Assembly: GCA_023376005.1 (NCBI GenBank)
Contig: CM042157.1
Span: 22,081,427-22,145,426 of the forward strand
DNA: 64,000 nt
From: Doryteuthis pealeii
Lineage: Eukaryota > Mollusca > Cephalopoda > Myopsida > Loliginidae
Direction: 5' to 3'
The notes below the pieces were generated by a model, which searched no databases, was not told where the DNA came from, and saw only the letters and a program-made list of their open reading frames with translations. A program made the position numbers and the translations under genes. Numbering within the stretch: the stretch's first letter is position 1; the number at the start of each line of letters is the position of its first letter. This document shows positions 46,006-58,085 of the stretch, in pieces.

Positions 46006-46300
46006 AGATATGTCTGAAAAGTTCGAAAATGATCGCATTCTTCGATTGGAAGGGCATCGTCCACTGCGAATTCTTGCCACATGGTCAGCCGATCAACCAG
46101 CATGTCTGCAAAGAGATACTGCGGCGTTTGTTTCCTTCAGTGCGCGAGAAGAGGCGAGAGATGTGGCTGAACAACTCGTGGGTGCTTCACCATTGCAATG
46201 CCTCTGCCCACACTGCCCTGAGTATCCGAGAGTTCCTGACCCAGGAGAACATCACTGTACTGGAGCCATGTGATATTGTTCCTCTTCCCCAAGCCCAACG
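46006..46300 (+). pseudogene. Mariner transposase fragment
   Basis: Reads SSKMIAFFDWKGIVHCEFLP, QPINQHVCKEILRRLFPS and NSWVLHHCNASAHTALSIRE, then FLTQENITVLEPCD, the central-to-C-terminal catalytic region of a mariner transposase. The second catalytic Asp of HHDNAPAH is Cys here. About ten codons before the last Asp (the PPYSPDL stretch) are deleted, and a frameshift follows. No terminal repeats are seen. Inactive. Confidence 0.85.
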
Positions 46301-46445
46301 GTTTGTTCAAGATCGCATGCAGCATCCTTGGGCAATTCCCATCCAGCCTATTTTATAGGTGCCTCGTCAAGGTCCAAGTGGTGCAGTCATACAGCAACAC
46401 CGATACCACTACGGTCTGGAAGAATCGTCGCTCCAACTTGTCGCT
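46295..46445 (-). pseudogene. LINE ORF2 fragment fused to mariner relic
   Basis: Minus strand: VVVSVLLYDCTTWTLTRHL, stop, NRLDGNCPRMLHAILNK, matching the relic at 37424-37815. It abuts the mariner piece without spacer. Confidence 0.7.
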
Positions 46446-46469
46446 GAGGTCTGATATATATATATATAT

Positions 46470-46728
46470 ATTTACCAACCCCTCCGCACGAGAAGGATGC
46501 GACACAAGGTCAATTTCTTAAGCGGAGTTTAACAGGTTTGAATTCAGAGTTTTCCTTCTCCTAGACCGGTTGCCTAACCAAGGTTAAAGAGCACAGACTG
46601 CCCTACTATTTACCCATAGTTGGAGGGAGAGTAGGATTCATACCTTTCTCAAGGGTATTAGCGCTAAGGGAAATTCAATTACCACGTCCAGGATTTGAAC
46701 TCGGGGCGATGAGTCCATTTCCCATGAG
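46470..46728 (-). mobile_element. tRNA-derived SINE, family S2, with TSD
   Basis: Full body and 3' end. The first 30 bp of the tRNA-like head are missing. Flanked by GAGGTCTGATATATAT at about 46446 and again at about 46727, a TSD of 16 bp or more, showing insertion into the LINE/TA junction. Confidence 0.87.
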
Positions 46729-46734
46729 GTCTGA

Positions 46735-46790
<56 letters not shown>
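46735..46790. repeat. (TA)n microsatellite
   Basis: TA run grown from the SINE target site. Confidence 0.93.
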
Positions 46791-46793
<3 letters not shown>

Positions 46794-47162
46794 CTCCGGT
46801 ATCAGGTCTGACCCCAAATTAATCATGGACTGAAGGCTTTATGGAATACACAGCTGTTTTTCCCTCAGTATGTGTAAGAAATATAATCAGATTCAGATAT
46901 CCGTGAAAGGTCAGATGACAAGGAAATACTACTGACTGTTGAGAAAGAACACGCAATATTTATCACGTCACATAGAAATTGTATATGTTCCCATGATGTG
47001 GATATAGATTAACATTATCTAGTCAGGAAACACAGCAGGTCCGTATCAATGAAATTGGCTGCCTGTGTTGATAACCGGGTAAATCTCGGACTGTGTGAGT
47101 AAATCGATTGAAAGGAACTGGTGTCAGTACTTTTGCTACAGCGCACTGCTTTCACTTTAAAA

Positions 47163-48118
47163 ACTGAACTCAATGCTCAATCTACGCATAAAGCTCATTA
47201 CTTAATAATATCAATGCTCAATCTATACATAAAGCTCATTACTTAATAATATCAATGCTCAATCTACGCATAAAGCTCATTACTTAATAATATCAATGCT
47301 CAATCTACACATAAAGCTAATTACTTAATATCAATGCTCAATCTATACATAAAGCTCATTACTTAACAATATCAATGCTCAATCTACACATAAAGCTCAC
47401 TAATAATAGCAATGCTCAATCTACACATAAAGCTCATTACTTAATTATGTCACTGCTCTATCTATACATAAAGCTCATTACTTAATAATATCAATGCTCA
47501 ATCTATACATAAAGCTCATTACTTAATAACATCAATGCTCAATCTACATATAAAGCTCATTACTTAATAATATCAATGCTCAATATACACATATAGCTCA
47601 TTACTTAATAATATCAATGCTCAATCTACACATAAAGCTAATTACTTAATATCAATGCTCAATCTATACATAAAGCTCATTACTTAACAATATCAATGCT
47701 CAATCTACACATAAAGCTCATTACTTAATTATGTCACTGCTCTATCTATACATAAAGCTCATTACTTAATAATATCAATGCTCAATCTATACATAAAGCT
47801 CATTACTTAATAACATCAATGCTCAATCTACATATAAAGCTCATTACTTAATAATATCAATGCTCAATATACACATATAGCTCATTACTTAATAATATCA
47901 ATGCTCAATCTACACATAAAGCTCATTACTTAATAATATCAATGCTCAATCTACACATAAAGCTCATTACTTAATAATATCAATGCTCAATCTACACATA
48001 CATCTCATTACTTAATAATATCAATGCTCAATCTACACATAAAGCTCATTACTTAATAATATCAATGCTCAATCTACACATAAAACTCATTATTTAATAA
48101 TATCAATACTCAATCTAC
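47163..48118. repeat. 41-bp satellite array, about 24 copies
   Basis: Unit AATATCAATGCTCAATCTAC + ACATAAAGCTCATTACTTAAT, with variants (CTATACAT, CTACGCAT, AAGCTAATTA). Units 47444-47727 recur as a block at 47728 onward, about 284 bp (seven units), so a higher-order repeat has formed. Variants such as TTATGTCACTGCTCTATC mark the block. No open frame. Confidence 0.95.
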
Positions 48119-48358
48119 CAATTCGTGTGTTTCTGTGGTGTTGTAAGTCCGTTTGATTTTACGTTCGGTAAGATTGCTTGAAATTCTTGTAAATTTTTAA
48201 AAATTTAAATTTAATTTCTTTTAAAAAATTTTTGGCCGATTGAAAAAACTTTCAAATTTTCCAGCGTTCATTTAACGTCTCAATCAACAGTTGATCACAC
48301 CAACGTGAGATAAGTACTATTGAAAAACACCTAGTACTTAAAAAAAAAACTTCTAACA

Positions 48359-48395
48359 ACTCTGAAGATGGAATTTTGTTCCGAAAATATTAAGT
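48359..48395 (+). ncRNA. Hammerhead ribozyme-like motif
   Basis: Stem I ACU/AGU (3 bp), CUGAAGA at 48362-48368, U, stem II GGAA-UUUUG-UUCC, GAAA at 48383-48386, stem III AAUAUU, cleavage expected after A48392 (UUA). The core is complete; the stems are short and AU-rich. Confidence 0.5.
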
Positions 48396-48479
48396 ATGTT
48401 TTTAAAAAAAAGAAAAAAAAAGAAAAGGTAAATAAACATAGTTTTCAACATATATTGCATTGTCAACTGCCTTCAAAAA

Positions 48480-48482
<3 letters not shown>

Positions 48483-48555
<73 letters not shown>

Positions 48556-48980
48556 TAGATAGATCGGATGAGATTGATCTAGACAGAGAGAAATATTGAT
48601 AGATAGATAAATAGATACATACATACATACATATCTTGATATGCCGTAAAACAAAACAAGCAACCAAGTGCCAATAGATATATTGGGAGATAGACAGGAA
48701 CAGACTGAGATAGAGAGAAACATCGATAGATAGATAAATAGATAGAGAGAGAGATAGAGAGATACATACATACATACATACATACATAGGAACAGAATGA
48801 GATAGAAAAGAGGAAATAGATTTTGATAGATAGATGTGAACAGACAGTTATAGAAAAAGAGCAATATAATTTGATAGATAAATAGATAGATAGATAGAAA
48901 CAGTCTGAGATGGAAAAAAGAAATATACTTGGATAGACAGGAATATACTGAGATAAAAAGAGAGGAATCGACTTTGAATG
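48483..48980. repeat. (TA)n-(GA)n-(GATA)n-(CATA)n compound microsatellite region
   Basis: TA, GA, then GATA/CATA repeats, including ACATACAT runs, with a short GATATGCCGTAAAACAAAAC piece of the S3 3' end at about 48638. All frames here are low complexity. Confidence 0.9.
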
Positions 48981-49320
48981 GTAGATAGATAGACGCAGTG
49001 TAATATCATACCCATATCACCTCTTTTAAAATAGTCGTGTCCCTCTTCCGGTAAGCTGACTGACAAAAGGGCGGTATAAGTCACTAAATCACAAACAGCA
49101 CGTTACACTCTTCAATGCGCATGTTCCATACCTTTAAGCGACTGGGGCATAAATATAAAGTCTATTCAAGAGTTACGCCTTCTCCTATCGAATGTGCTAG
49201 CAAGAATAAAAAATCTTTATCCACGGAGATTTTAATGGCTGGCAATGCCAGTATTTCGGCACAGAGAGAAAAGTGTTCTTGTGAATGAAAAGAAGGGAAA
49301 TAATTGAAAACAAACGGGGA

Positions 49321-49729
49321 TTCTTCTTCTTCTTCTTCTTCTTCTTCTTCTTCTTCTTCTTCTTCTTCGTTGTTGCCCTTCTTCTTCCTCCTCTTCTTCT
49401 TCTTCTTCTTAGTATTGTTTCTCCTTCTTCTTCTTGTTGTTGTTCTTCTCTTCTTCTACTTCTATGTAGTTCTTCTTCTTCTTTTTCTTCTTTGTAGTTC
49501 ATCATTCTCTTCTTCTTCTTCTTCTTCTTCTTCTTCTTCTTCTTCTTCTTCTTTTCTTTCTTTTTCTTTGTAGTTCTTCCTTCTTCTTCTTCTTCTTCTT
49601 CTTCTTTCTTCTTCTTCTTCTTGTAGTTCTTCTTCTTCTTCTTCTTCTTCTTTGTTCTTCTTCTTCTTTTCTTCTTCTTTGTAGTTCTTCTTCTTCTATT
49701 TGTTCTTCTTCTTCTTCTTCTTCTTCTTC

Positions 49730-49766
<37 letters not shown>

Positions 49767-49866
49767 TGTAGTTCTTCTTCTTCTTCTTCTTCTTCTTCTT
49801 ATTATTATATTATTATTATTATTATTATTATTATTTGTAGTTCTTCTTCTTCTTCTTCTTCTTCTT

Positions 49867-49897
<31 letters not shown>

Positions 49898-49978
49898 TTT
49901 GTAGTTCTTCTTCTTCTTCTTCTTCTTCTTCTTCTTCTTCTTCTTCTTCTTCTTCTTCTTCTTCTTCTTCTTCTCTCA
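49321..49978. repeat. (CTT)n / AAG triplet array with TTTGTAGTTC spacers
   Basis: About 650 bp of TTC units broken by TTTGTAGTTCTTC spacers and two ATT blocks (49730-49767, 49800-49838). The spacer-plus-TTC block is itself repeated about eight times. Minus-strand translation gives a 291-residue Glu/Arg/Lys/Asn frame, which is not a protein gene. Confidence 0.97.
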
Positions 49979-50228
49979 TGTCAGCTCTGCACAGAACATA
50001 AATGGTGCGATAACAACGCGCAATTTCAGCAGTAATATAGGCAGAGATTCGCGCGCTTATATCCTTGCTCAAACCTCTGGCCTCTATATTATGTTTGCAT
50101 TAAAAGATGCCGGAACCCTAACCATTAAAATGCCCAATTCGGAGATTTACGTCAACCATCACGTTTTCCGTTATAGATCCGGATTTCACACCAAGACAAA
50201 TAAAAACAACAAGTAAACAAATACCTTT

Positions 50229-50338
50229 TGTATGTATTTATCAACCCCTCTGCACAAGCAAGAGGTGACAGGAAATTCAATTTATTTAGCGTAGTTTAAC
50301 AGGCCTGGATCCCGAGAACTCCTAGACAGTTTCCGAAT
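50229..50338 (-). mobile_element. S2 SINE 3' fragment
   Basis: TTATCAACCCCTCTGCACAAG and TTAGCGTAGTTTAACAGG match the S2 3' end in reverse. Confidence 0.75.
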
Positions 50339-50352
50339 CCGACAAGAAAGAC

Positions 50353-50450
50353 CTGAAGAAGGCCGGAGGGCATATCGACCGAAACGTTGTACAAATAACA
50401 ATGAAGATGGGGACAATAGTCCGAATAATGCAGATAATACTAAATAGAGT
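50353..50450 (+). ncRNA. Hammerhead-like core in the 'GTTGTACAAATAAC' family
   Basis: CUGAAGA (50353-50359), A, stem II GGCCG..CGACC with one mismatch, GAAA (50381-50384), then CGUUGUACAAAU with the UUGUACAA palindrome. Stem I is weak. Downstream is AATGAAGATGGGGACAA. A second partial copy is at 50600-50665. Confidence 0.45.
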
Positions 50451-50675
50451 TTATATTTTATTCTAAATTTGAGGTGTCTTTCTCTGTCTATCTATCCACC
50501 TGTACGGTTATATAAGTAAAACCTAATCTTTTTCGACCCAAAATATAATGTTTTTCTTTTGTTGGCCTCATCTTCATTGCGGTGTGAAAAAACACAACGT
50601 CCGAAATGTTGTACAAATAACAATGAAGATGAGGACAATAGTCCGATTTACTCAGATAATACTAATCCTCCTATA

Positions 50676-50868
50676 CTATTTGCCGTACCAAGGTTAAAGG
50701 GTCCAGTCTACGCTACTATTTACCCATATCTGGAGAGAGAATAGTTGGACACATATCTTTCCCAAGGGTATTAGCTCTATGTGAAATGTAAACAGCCCTG
50801 TCCAGGATTCGACGGATCGAAGCGTCCATTTCCTACGACTCTGGCGATTATTTCACGCGTTTTTGTAC
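50676..50868 (-). mobile_element. S2 SINE fragment
   Basis: ACCAAGGTTAAAGGGTCCAG to GTCCATTTCCTACGAC matches the central and 5' parts of S2 in reverse. Confidence 0.75.
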
Positions 50869-50879
50869 CTTTTGTGCGG

Positions 50880-50965
50880 TCACACGTAGCTAAACGGTTA
50901 TCGTCGTTGGAAATGGACTCGTAGAGCGAAGTTTAAATCCTTTTTTGTTGCAGGAGATGGGGGCG
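50880..50965 (+). mobile_element. S2 SINE head fragment
   Basis: AAACGGTTATCGTCGTTGG and AAATGGACTCGTAGAGCG match the tRNA-like head of S2, here on the plus strand. Confidence 0.55.
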
Positions 50966-50974
50966 TTTTTCTTT

Positions 50975-51078
50975 TCATCTTTTATCAACCCCTACGCACG
51001 GGTGTGACACGAGGTCAACTTTTAAGTGGAGTTAAACAGGTTTAAATGACAGGTTTTCCTTCTTCAGACAAGTTACAA
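50975..51078 (-). mobile_element. S2 SINE 3' fragment
   Basis: TTATCAACCCCTACGCACGG and AAGTGGAGTTAAACAGG match the S2 3' end in reverse. Confidence 0.7.
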
Positions 51079-52248
51079 TCACTCGGTCAGACAATGGTGT
51101 GCTGAATACATTTTATTTGGCATCAGCATCCGGTGCCAAACGGATACATACAAGCACAGATAAAAATAAGTACAAACAATTAACAAGACAGACTAACACT
51201 AATTAGAGGAGGGTCAATTCAGTATATTGCAAAGTCTGAATATTATTCAGCTAGTTAATCTACTTTAATCGTGGGGCTATTTTATGGCTATGAGCGGGTC
51301 CATCTGGTAGTGTGCTGAAGGGGTGTTAACTACTCTTGTAGCGTAATTATTATGGTCTACTGAGAATTTGGGGATTGAAAAGAAAATGGTAATCGGATTT
51401 CTGGAGGAAGAGAAGAAAAACAAAAAGAGATTAACGTTTGGAAGTGTGAACACTGAACGGGTGCCAGCCATTGACCGACCAATGGCCACTGAACTGGATT
51501 TAAAAATAAAAACGGAATTACCAGGTTTTCTGCGGAAGCGGATGTGTTCCCCCCCCTCCCCGAGAGCACAAATGGAAGAAGAGAAAATCAGTCTTTTTCG
51601 TTTGGGCTTTGGTCAGAGTCAAACGTGGGTTTCTCGATGTCCCACGGTGACGTGTCTAGGCTAGCAACGAATTGTGCACAGGAACATGATTTAAGATAGA
51701 ACAGTTTGACCTTATCCTTTCTTTCTCTCCTTCTCTCAGAAAAAAGAACCCACGAGCCGAGAAAGAAATAAACCACCCCTTTTTGACTATACGTCTTTCG
51801 TATATTGTTACTCTGAACTAACGACGGCTACTACTACTGACGACTACTACTACAAGTCGACCTTGGCCCCTACGCAACACTCTGCAACAGTTTTGCCTTC
51901 CATAATTTTAGTTATCCAAAGCAAAACAGGTTCAAGACTTGTCAAAGTGATAAGTTAGATGAATAGACGAGAAAAACAAACGACCAACATATGTCCATTT
52001 GTGTCCGTCTCTGCGTTTATTGAAAAACACTCAAGCTTCACTGGGAGAATATATTGATACATTAATTATTTTCACCTTGATTGATCAAACCGGATGGATC
52101 GGACGACGATTCACAGACGGGCTGTCCTCAACACATTTCTTTGGTCGTAGATTGTAATTAGTCACGTCTTAATGTTTTCGTGCGAAGACACGCGATCTAG
52201 TTGTTAAAGTATACAGTAGAACAGAATAGAAACGCTCAAACGTATACA

Positions 52249-52250
<2 letters not shown>
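51079..52250. other. Intergenic stretch with possible LTR-like part
   Basis: Contains short mixed-composition frames (for example 51368-51664, 98 codons) with no recognisable domain. The 51535-51890 part has a CT-rich run, CCCACGAGCC, AATAAA at about 51765 and a T-rich downstream element, like 44575-45010. No TSD was found, so the LTR reading is speculative. Confidence 0.3.
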
Positions 52251-52252
<2 letters not shown>

Positions 52253-52307
<55 letters not shown>

Positions 52308-52424
52308 TCATAATAATACATATATATAAAATACATATATATATAATACATATATATATATAATATATATATATATATAATAAAATATAACACACAAACA
52401 CACACACACACACACACACACAAT

Positions 52425-52474
<50 letters not shown>

Positions 52475-52490
52475 ATACATAAATGAGAGA
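52253..52490. repeat. (TA)n-(CA)n compound microsatellite
   Basis: TA and ATATATAATA blocks with a CA run at 52390-52422. Confidence 0.93.
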
Positions 52491-52575
52491 AAATAGCGTA
52501 GCGTTCAACCGTTTTTATCCGATAAATATCTTCGATTTAACTAAGGAATTGCATCGACTTAGTTAATGTTGAGTA

Positions 52576-52620
52576 GGGTACCTGAGGAAATCATTTTTTG
52601 ATTGAAACCATGGTAGACCC
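52576..52620 (+). ncRNA. Hammerhead ribozyme-like motif, type I (strong)
   Basis: Stem I GGGU-A-C (52576-52581) pairs with G-ACCC (52616-52620) around one bulged A. CUGAGGA is at 52582-52588. Stem II AAUCA/UGAUU is a perfect 5 bp with a U5 loop. GAAA is at 52604-52607. Stem III is the palindrome ACCAUGGU. Cleavage is expected after A52615 (GUA). Confidence 0.72.
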
Positions 52621-53339
52621 ATTATATTCCATCTAACAATAATATTATTAGTATTATTACTGCTCTGTATTTTTAATGTATTGAGCACTTTTGGATTATT
52701 TACTGATGCCACTGCGACGGAAAGGTTAAAGCGGCAATCGGATATTACATATATATATATCTGTGTGTGTGTGTGTGTGTTTCGATCTGTGTGTCTATGT
52801 GTTTGTGTTTGGTGCATATAATTTTAAAGATATGCAAATATAAAAACCCTCACAAACTATCAATATATATATGTATATATGTGTGTGTGTTTCTTTGTTT
52901 GTGTGTGTATGTGTGTGTGTGCCCGCGTGTATGTGTGTATGTCTGTAAATATATAACATTTAAAAACCTTGGTATTCTGAGGATGTTTTCGTTATAGGTG
53001 GAATATTTGCCAAAGTTAAATATTTTGTTTTGTTTTTATATGAAAAAATCATCAGAACATTATCAATATGTGATACTGTATTATCTGAAATATATTCAAT
53101 TCTAGATATGGAAAGAAAGATGAGGAATAACTTAATATCCAATTCAGAAGCTAGAACTTTCCATATTCAGAATGCCCTGATGATAAATTAATTAAAACAA
53201 AACAAAAACATAACAATAACAACAACAACAAAAACCCCCAAAAGAGACAAATCGTTTAAAGTTGGCAAATACTCCAACTTGTTCTATTATTTCTTATATC
53301 ATTCCATCCATTCAGAATTATTTCCATCCCCCCTCTCAA

Positions 53340-53369
53340 TCTCTCTATCTCTCTCACACACAAACACAA

Positions 53370-53423
<54 letters not shown>

Positions 53424-53425
53424 GA
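53340..53425. repeat. (CT)n-(CA)n-(TA)n compound microsatellite
   Basis: Short CT, then CA, then TA, ending at the HS1 fragment. Confidence 0.9.
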
Positions 53426-53500
53426 AGCGGTCTTCCTATCTATAGCTCTGCTGATGAGGCCTAATAGGCCAAGATGTACATACAGAGATTGATTTTTCTC
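53426..53500 (+). mobile_element. tRNA-hammerhead SINE HS1, 3' (ribozyme) fragment
   Basis: GTCTTCCTATCTATAGCTCTG then CUGAUGA, GGCC-UAAUA-GGCC, then AAG in place of GAA, then AUGUACAUACAGAG. Compared with 54871-54912 the G12 and A14 positions are substituted, so the ribozyme should be dead, but stem I CUCUG/CAGAG and the stem III palindrome survive. Confidence 0.65.
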
Positions 53501-53721
53501 GATTTGTTTAGCCTTACATTTGAATAGGTATGCCCGCCCAATTAATTGATTATTAATTAATTAACGTTCAAAATTAGGTACGACTTCAATTCTCCCAAAA
53601 ATTGTCGGCTAAAAAAAGCCATATCAAAAACACATTGTTTGTGTATTTACTTCTCATACTGTCGTGTAGAAGAAGTCACTATAAGATGAATATAACCTAT
53701 TTCTAAACAAAACGAAAAATC

Positions 53722-53772
53722 TAGGAAAGTCCGGTTGGTGTAGTCAGGGTTCGAATCCTGCACAAGGCAGTC
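53722..53772 (+). mobile_element. HS1 SINE, tRNA-like fragment
   Basis: GGTTGGTGTAGTCAGGGTTC and GAATCCTGCACAAGGCAGTC, the B box and linker of HS1, running into TA at the point where the ribozyme part should follow. Confidence 0.6.
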
Positions 53773-53774
53773 TT

Positions 53775-53872
<98 letters not shown>
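53773..53872. repeat. (TA)n-(GA)n microsatellite
   Basis: TA run, then about 48 bp of GA. Confidence 0.95.
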
Positions 53873-53939
53873 TAAATAATCTGACGGTCTGTAAATAAAA
53901 TATATGAAAAAAAAACTTTTAAAATCACAGAAGGTATTC

Positions 53940-54160
53940 TTTATATAGGATTTGCCAATGTTTCAGTTTTTTATAGACATCTGCAGGGAATGTGATTACT
54001 GTTTAATGTTTCACCTGAAAAATTATTTTCAAATGAAAAAATCAGACGGACAATTTCTTCACCCGAAAATTACTTTTTATACAAGAAACATTAAAGATCG
54101 ATCCCATAGCCCTGAAGATGGTTGTAAAAACCGAAATATTGGCAAATTGCATATAAATAA
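53940..54160. ncRNA. Divergent inverted pair of hammerhead-like cores
   Basis: Right arm (plus): CUGAAGA at 54112-54118, U, GGUU..AACC, GAAA at 54133-54136, UAUUGGCAAAU. Left arm (minus, about 53948-53995) has GAAACAUUGGCAAAUCC and a CUGCAGA box. Both are imperfect; the stem III segments are still complementary between arms. Confidence 0.45.
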
Positions 54161-54222
54161 TACAATCGTTGCATATTTGTTTTCATATATGTATAATGTA
54201 TATATATATATGTGTGCGTGTG

Positions 54223-54331
<109 letters not shown>

Positions 54332-54439
54332 TTCTGGTACAGGCAAATTTAAATAATACTTTAAGGGTAATCATTATGATCACCTATATAGGTGGATACG
54401 AAGGAAAAGAGTGAAAGAAAAAAAAATTGTTTTATTTGA

Positions 54440-54475
54440 TAAAAACAAGGGCCCTTTCGTCCGGTTGCTCATCAA
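54440..54475 (-). ncRNA. Hammerhead-like motif of the GGGCCC family
   Basis: Minus strand: UUGAUGA, GCAACCGGAC, GAAA, GGGCCC, UU. C3 of the core is U and stem II is poor. Stem III AGGGCCCU is a perfect palindrome. Confidence 0.4.
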
Positions 54476-54709
54476 GGTTTTTACAGCCGGAGACGACTAA
54501 AAGTCAAATTGTAAATACATATGGGTATATATATGAGGGGGGGTTTTAGGGAAAAGAACAAAAAAAAATGTTACTTTCTTCTTTTAAGTCCCCATTAAGT
54601 AACACCAGGCCCCAGACACTCACCCAATAAAATAAGCGAGTGCCTAGGTCTGATCTGTCTGCACAAGGTAGGACGAAAAAAAATTAATAATATATATATA
54701 TATAAATTA

Positions 54710-54752
<43 letters not shown>

Positions 54753-54865
54753 AGATTATGTGCTTAAGTAAAGTCAAACCTAATTTAGATAATTAATTAA
54801 TTATAACTAAATGAATTAGGCCTGTATATCAGTTTAAACGTAAAGCGTAAACAAATCGGGAAAAA

Positions 54866-55003
54866 GTCATCTCTGTATGTACATTTCAGCCCATTAGGAC
54901 TCATCAGCAGAGCTATAGACAGGGCAGTGCTTTGTGCGTGATTCGAACCCTACCTGTCAGGCTGATAGGCGGACAATCTAACCAATACACTAGCTGGCTT
55001 CCC
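54866..55003 (-). mobile_element. tRNA-hammerhead SINE, family HS1, complete
   Basis: Minus strand: a tRNA-like head with A-box region TAGTGTATTGGTTAGATTG, a B box GGGTTCGAATCACGC about 45 bp later, a short linker (GCACAAAGCACTGCCC), then a full hammerhead (54871-54912) as the 3' end. Only about 138 bp. Fragments at 53426 and 53722 confirm a dispersed family. Confidence 0.75.
54871..54912 (-). ncRNA. Hammerhead ribozyme-like motif, type I (strong)
   Basis: Minus strand: stem I CUCUG/CAGAG (5 bp, 54908-54912 with 54871-54875), CUGAUGA (54901-54907), stem II GUCC-UAAU-GGGC (one U-G), U, GAAA (54884-54887), palindrome AUGUACAU as stem III, cleavage after A at 54876 (AUA). Confidence 0.74.
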
Positions 55004-55079
55004 CAGAAATTCTCGTTCATTATAAACTGGTATGTATAGCGCACTTTTTGGGTGACATATGGCACGACAGTATGAAGTA

Positions 55080-55098
55080 TATATATATATACATATAT

Positions 55099-55148
<50 letters not shown>
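55080..55148. repeat. (TA)n-(TG)n microsatellite
   Basis: TA followed by about 42 bp of TG. Confidence 0.95.
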
Positions 55149-55150
<2 letters not shown>

Positions 55151-55389
55151 CGTACCTACACGTATGTGTATTTGTTTGTTTGTGTGTGTGTGTTTGTGTG
55201 TACACTGCAATTTAATAGAACTGTAAATCATTCTAGTCATTTTTTTTTTTGTATGTCTGGGAACCTTTTATTGCGATTTTGTATATAAAAGATAATAACG
55301 ATATATGAACAATATGTCTCCATAAGTTTTGAAATTACCAATAAAAAGAAAATGTAATCATATTTACCCAAAAATAAATGTCAACAATC

Positions 55390-55453
55390 AACACACACAC
55401 ACACACACACACATACACAAAACACACATATTATATATATATATATATATATA

Positions 55454-55496
<43 letters not shown>

Positions 55497-55500
55497 TATA
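55390..55500. repeat. (CA)n-(TA)n-(ATT)n compound microsatellite
   Basis: CA, TA, then 14 or so ATT units. Confidence 0.95.
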
Positions 55501-55749
55501 TTATAACTTATTAGGGTTAAAATAATTAATTATTATATCATAGCTTATTAGGTTGAAACAGTAGTACGGTGTTCCACACGTCGCACTCGTTATTCGCCTG
55601 TCATGTTTATTTTGTTTATTTAGTTTGCCTGTTATGATTATTTTCAATAATTATCGAATTTTATACGATATGCGCATTGTAATTGCCTTCAAAAATATAA
55701 ATAATAATATACTTTACTTAACAATGCTTCAAAAGCAAATTATCAAATA

Positions 55750-55791
<42 letters not shown>

Positions 55792-55991
55792 ACGGTGGGA
55801 ACTTTCAAGAAGCCGAAGGTCAGATGAACAAAAAGTCACATGACAAACAGTAATGTTTCTTTTATGCTATTTTTTTATAGTTCTCAATTAGTCTCCAGCT
55901 TAGGTTATCGGCAGCTGAAAATGAATTGCGAATTTTGTTTTTAGAAAGTTAAAAAAGAAATTTCAAAGTGTTTCACAAGCCCCTTACTCGC

Positions 55992-56017
55992 CCTCTCTCT
56001 CTCTCTCTCTCTCCCCC

Positions 56018-56114
<97 letters not shown>

Positions 56115-56115
56115 T
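55992..56115. repeat. (CT)n-(TA)n-(TG)n compound microsatellite
   Basis: CT runs, TA run, TG run. Directly followed by the motif ATTGAGCACTTTTGG. Confidence 0.94.
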
Positions 56116-56197
56116 TAATGTATTGAGCACTTTTGGATTATTTAATGATGCGACTGCGACGGAAAAGTTAAACGGACAATTGGATATTATATATGTA

Positions 56198-57639
<1,442 letters not shown>

Positions 57640-57640
<1 letters not shown>

Positions 57641-57817
57641 GACAGACAGACAGACAGACAGACAGATACACACACACACACTCTCTCACTCACACACACA
57701 CACACACACACACACTCATACGTTCTGATACACGTGCGCGCACATGCATACTTTTTACTGAGTGTTCTATATTCCTAGGTCTCTGTTACACTAACGTAAA
57801 CCAGATAAAAGGCAAAT

Positions 57818-57904
<87 letters not shown>

Positions 57905-57910
57905 ATATCT
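57640..57910. repeat. (CAGA)n, (CA)n and (TA)n microsatellites
   Basis: CAGA units, CA, unique spacer, CA, TA. Confidence 0.93.
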
Positions 57911-58036
57911 GAAAGCTTAGTTTAACTTTTAGTTAAGTAACAATATACTGTTTATGTATGTATAAACTGTATATGTGCTAAATCAAGGTATAACTTGTTA
58001 AAATAAAATAGATACATATGTCTGTATGTATGGATA

Positions 58037-58042
58037 GTATAT

Positions 58043-58085
<43 letters not shown>

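Noticed and set aside
47163..48118. CRISPR-like regular array
   Set aside because: Units are contiguous 41-bp tandem repeats without unique spacers, in a eukaryotic context.
49197..50072. 291-codon minus-strand frame, the longest in the window
   Set aside because: It is the complement of a CTT array and gives only Glu, Lys, Arg and Asn runs. No start context, domain or non-repeat segment supports a protein.
53165..53200. CTGATGATAAATTAATTAAAAC as a hammerhead start
   Set aside because: No GAAA follows at a suitable distance and no stem pairing is visible.
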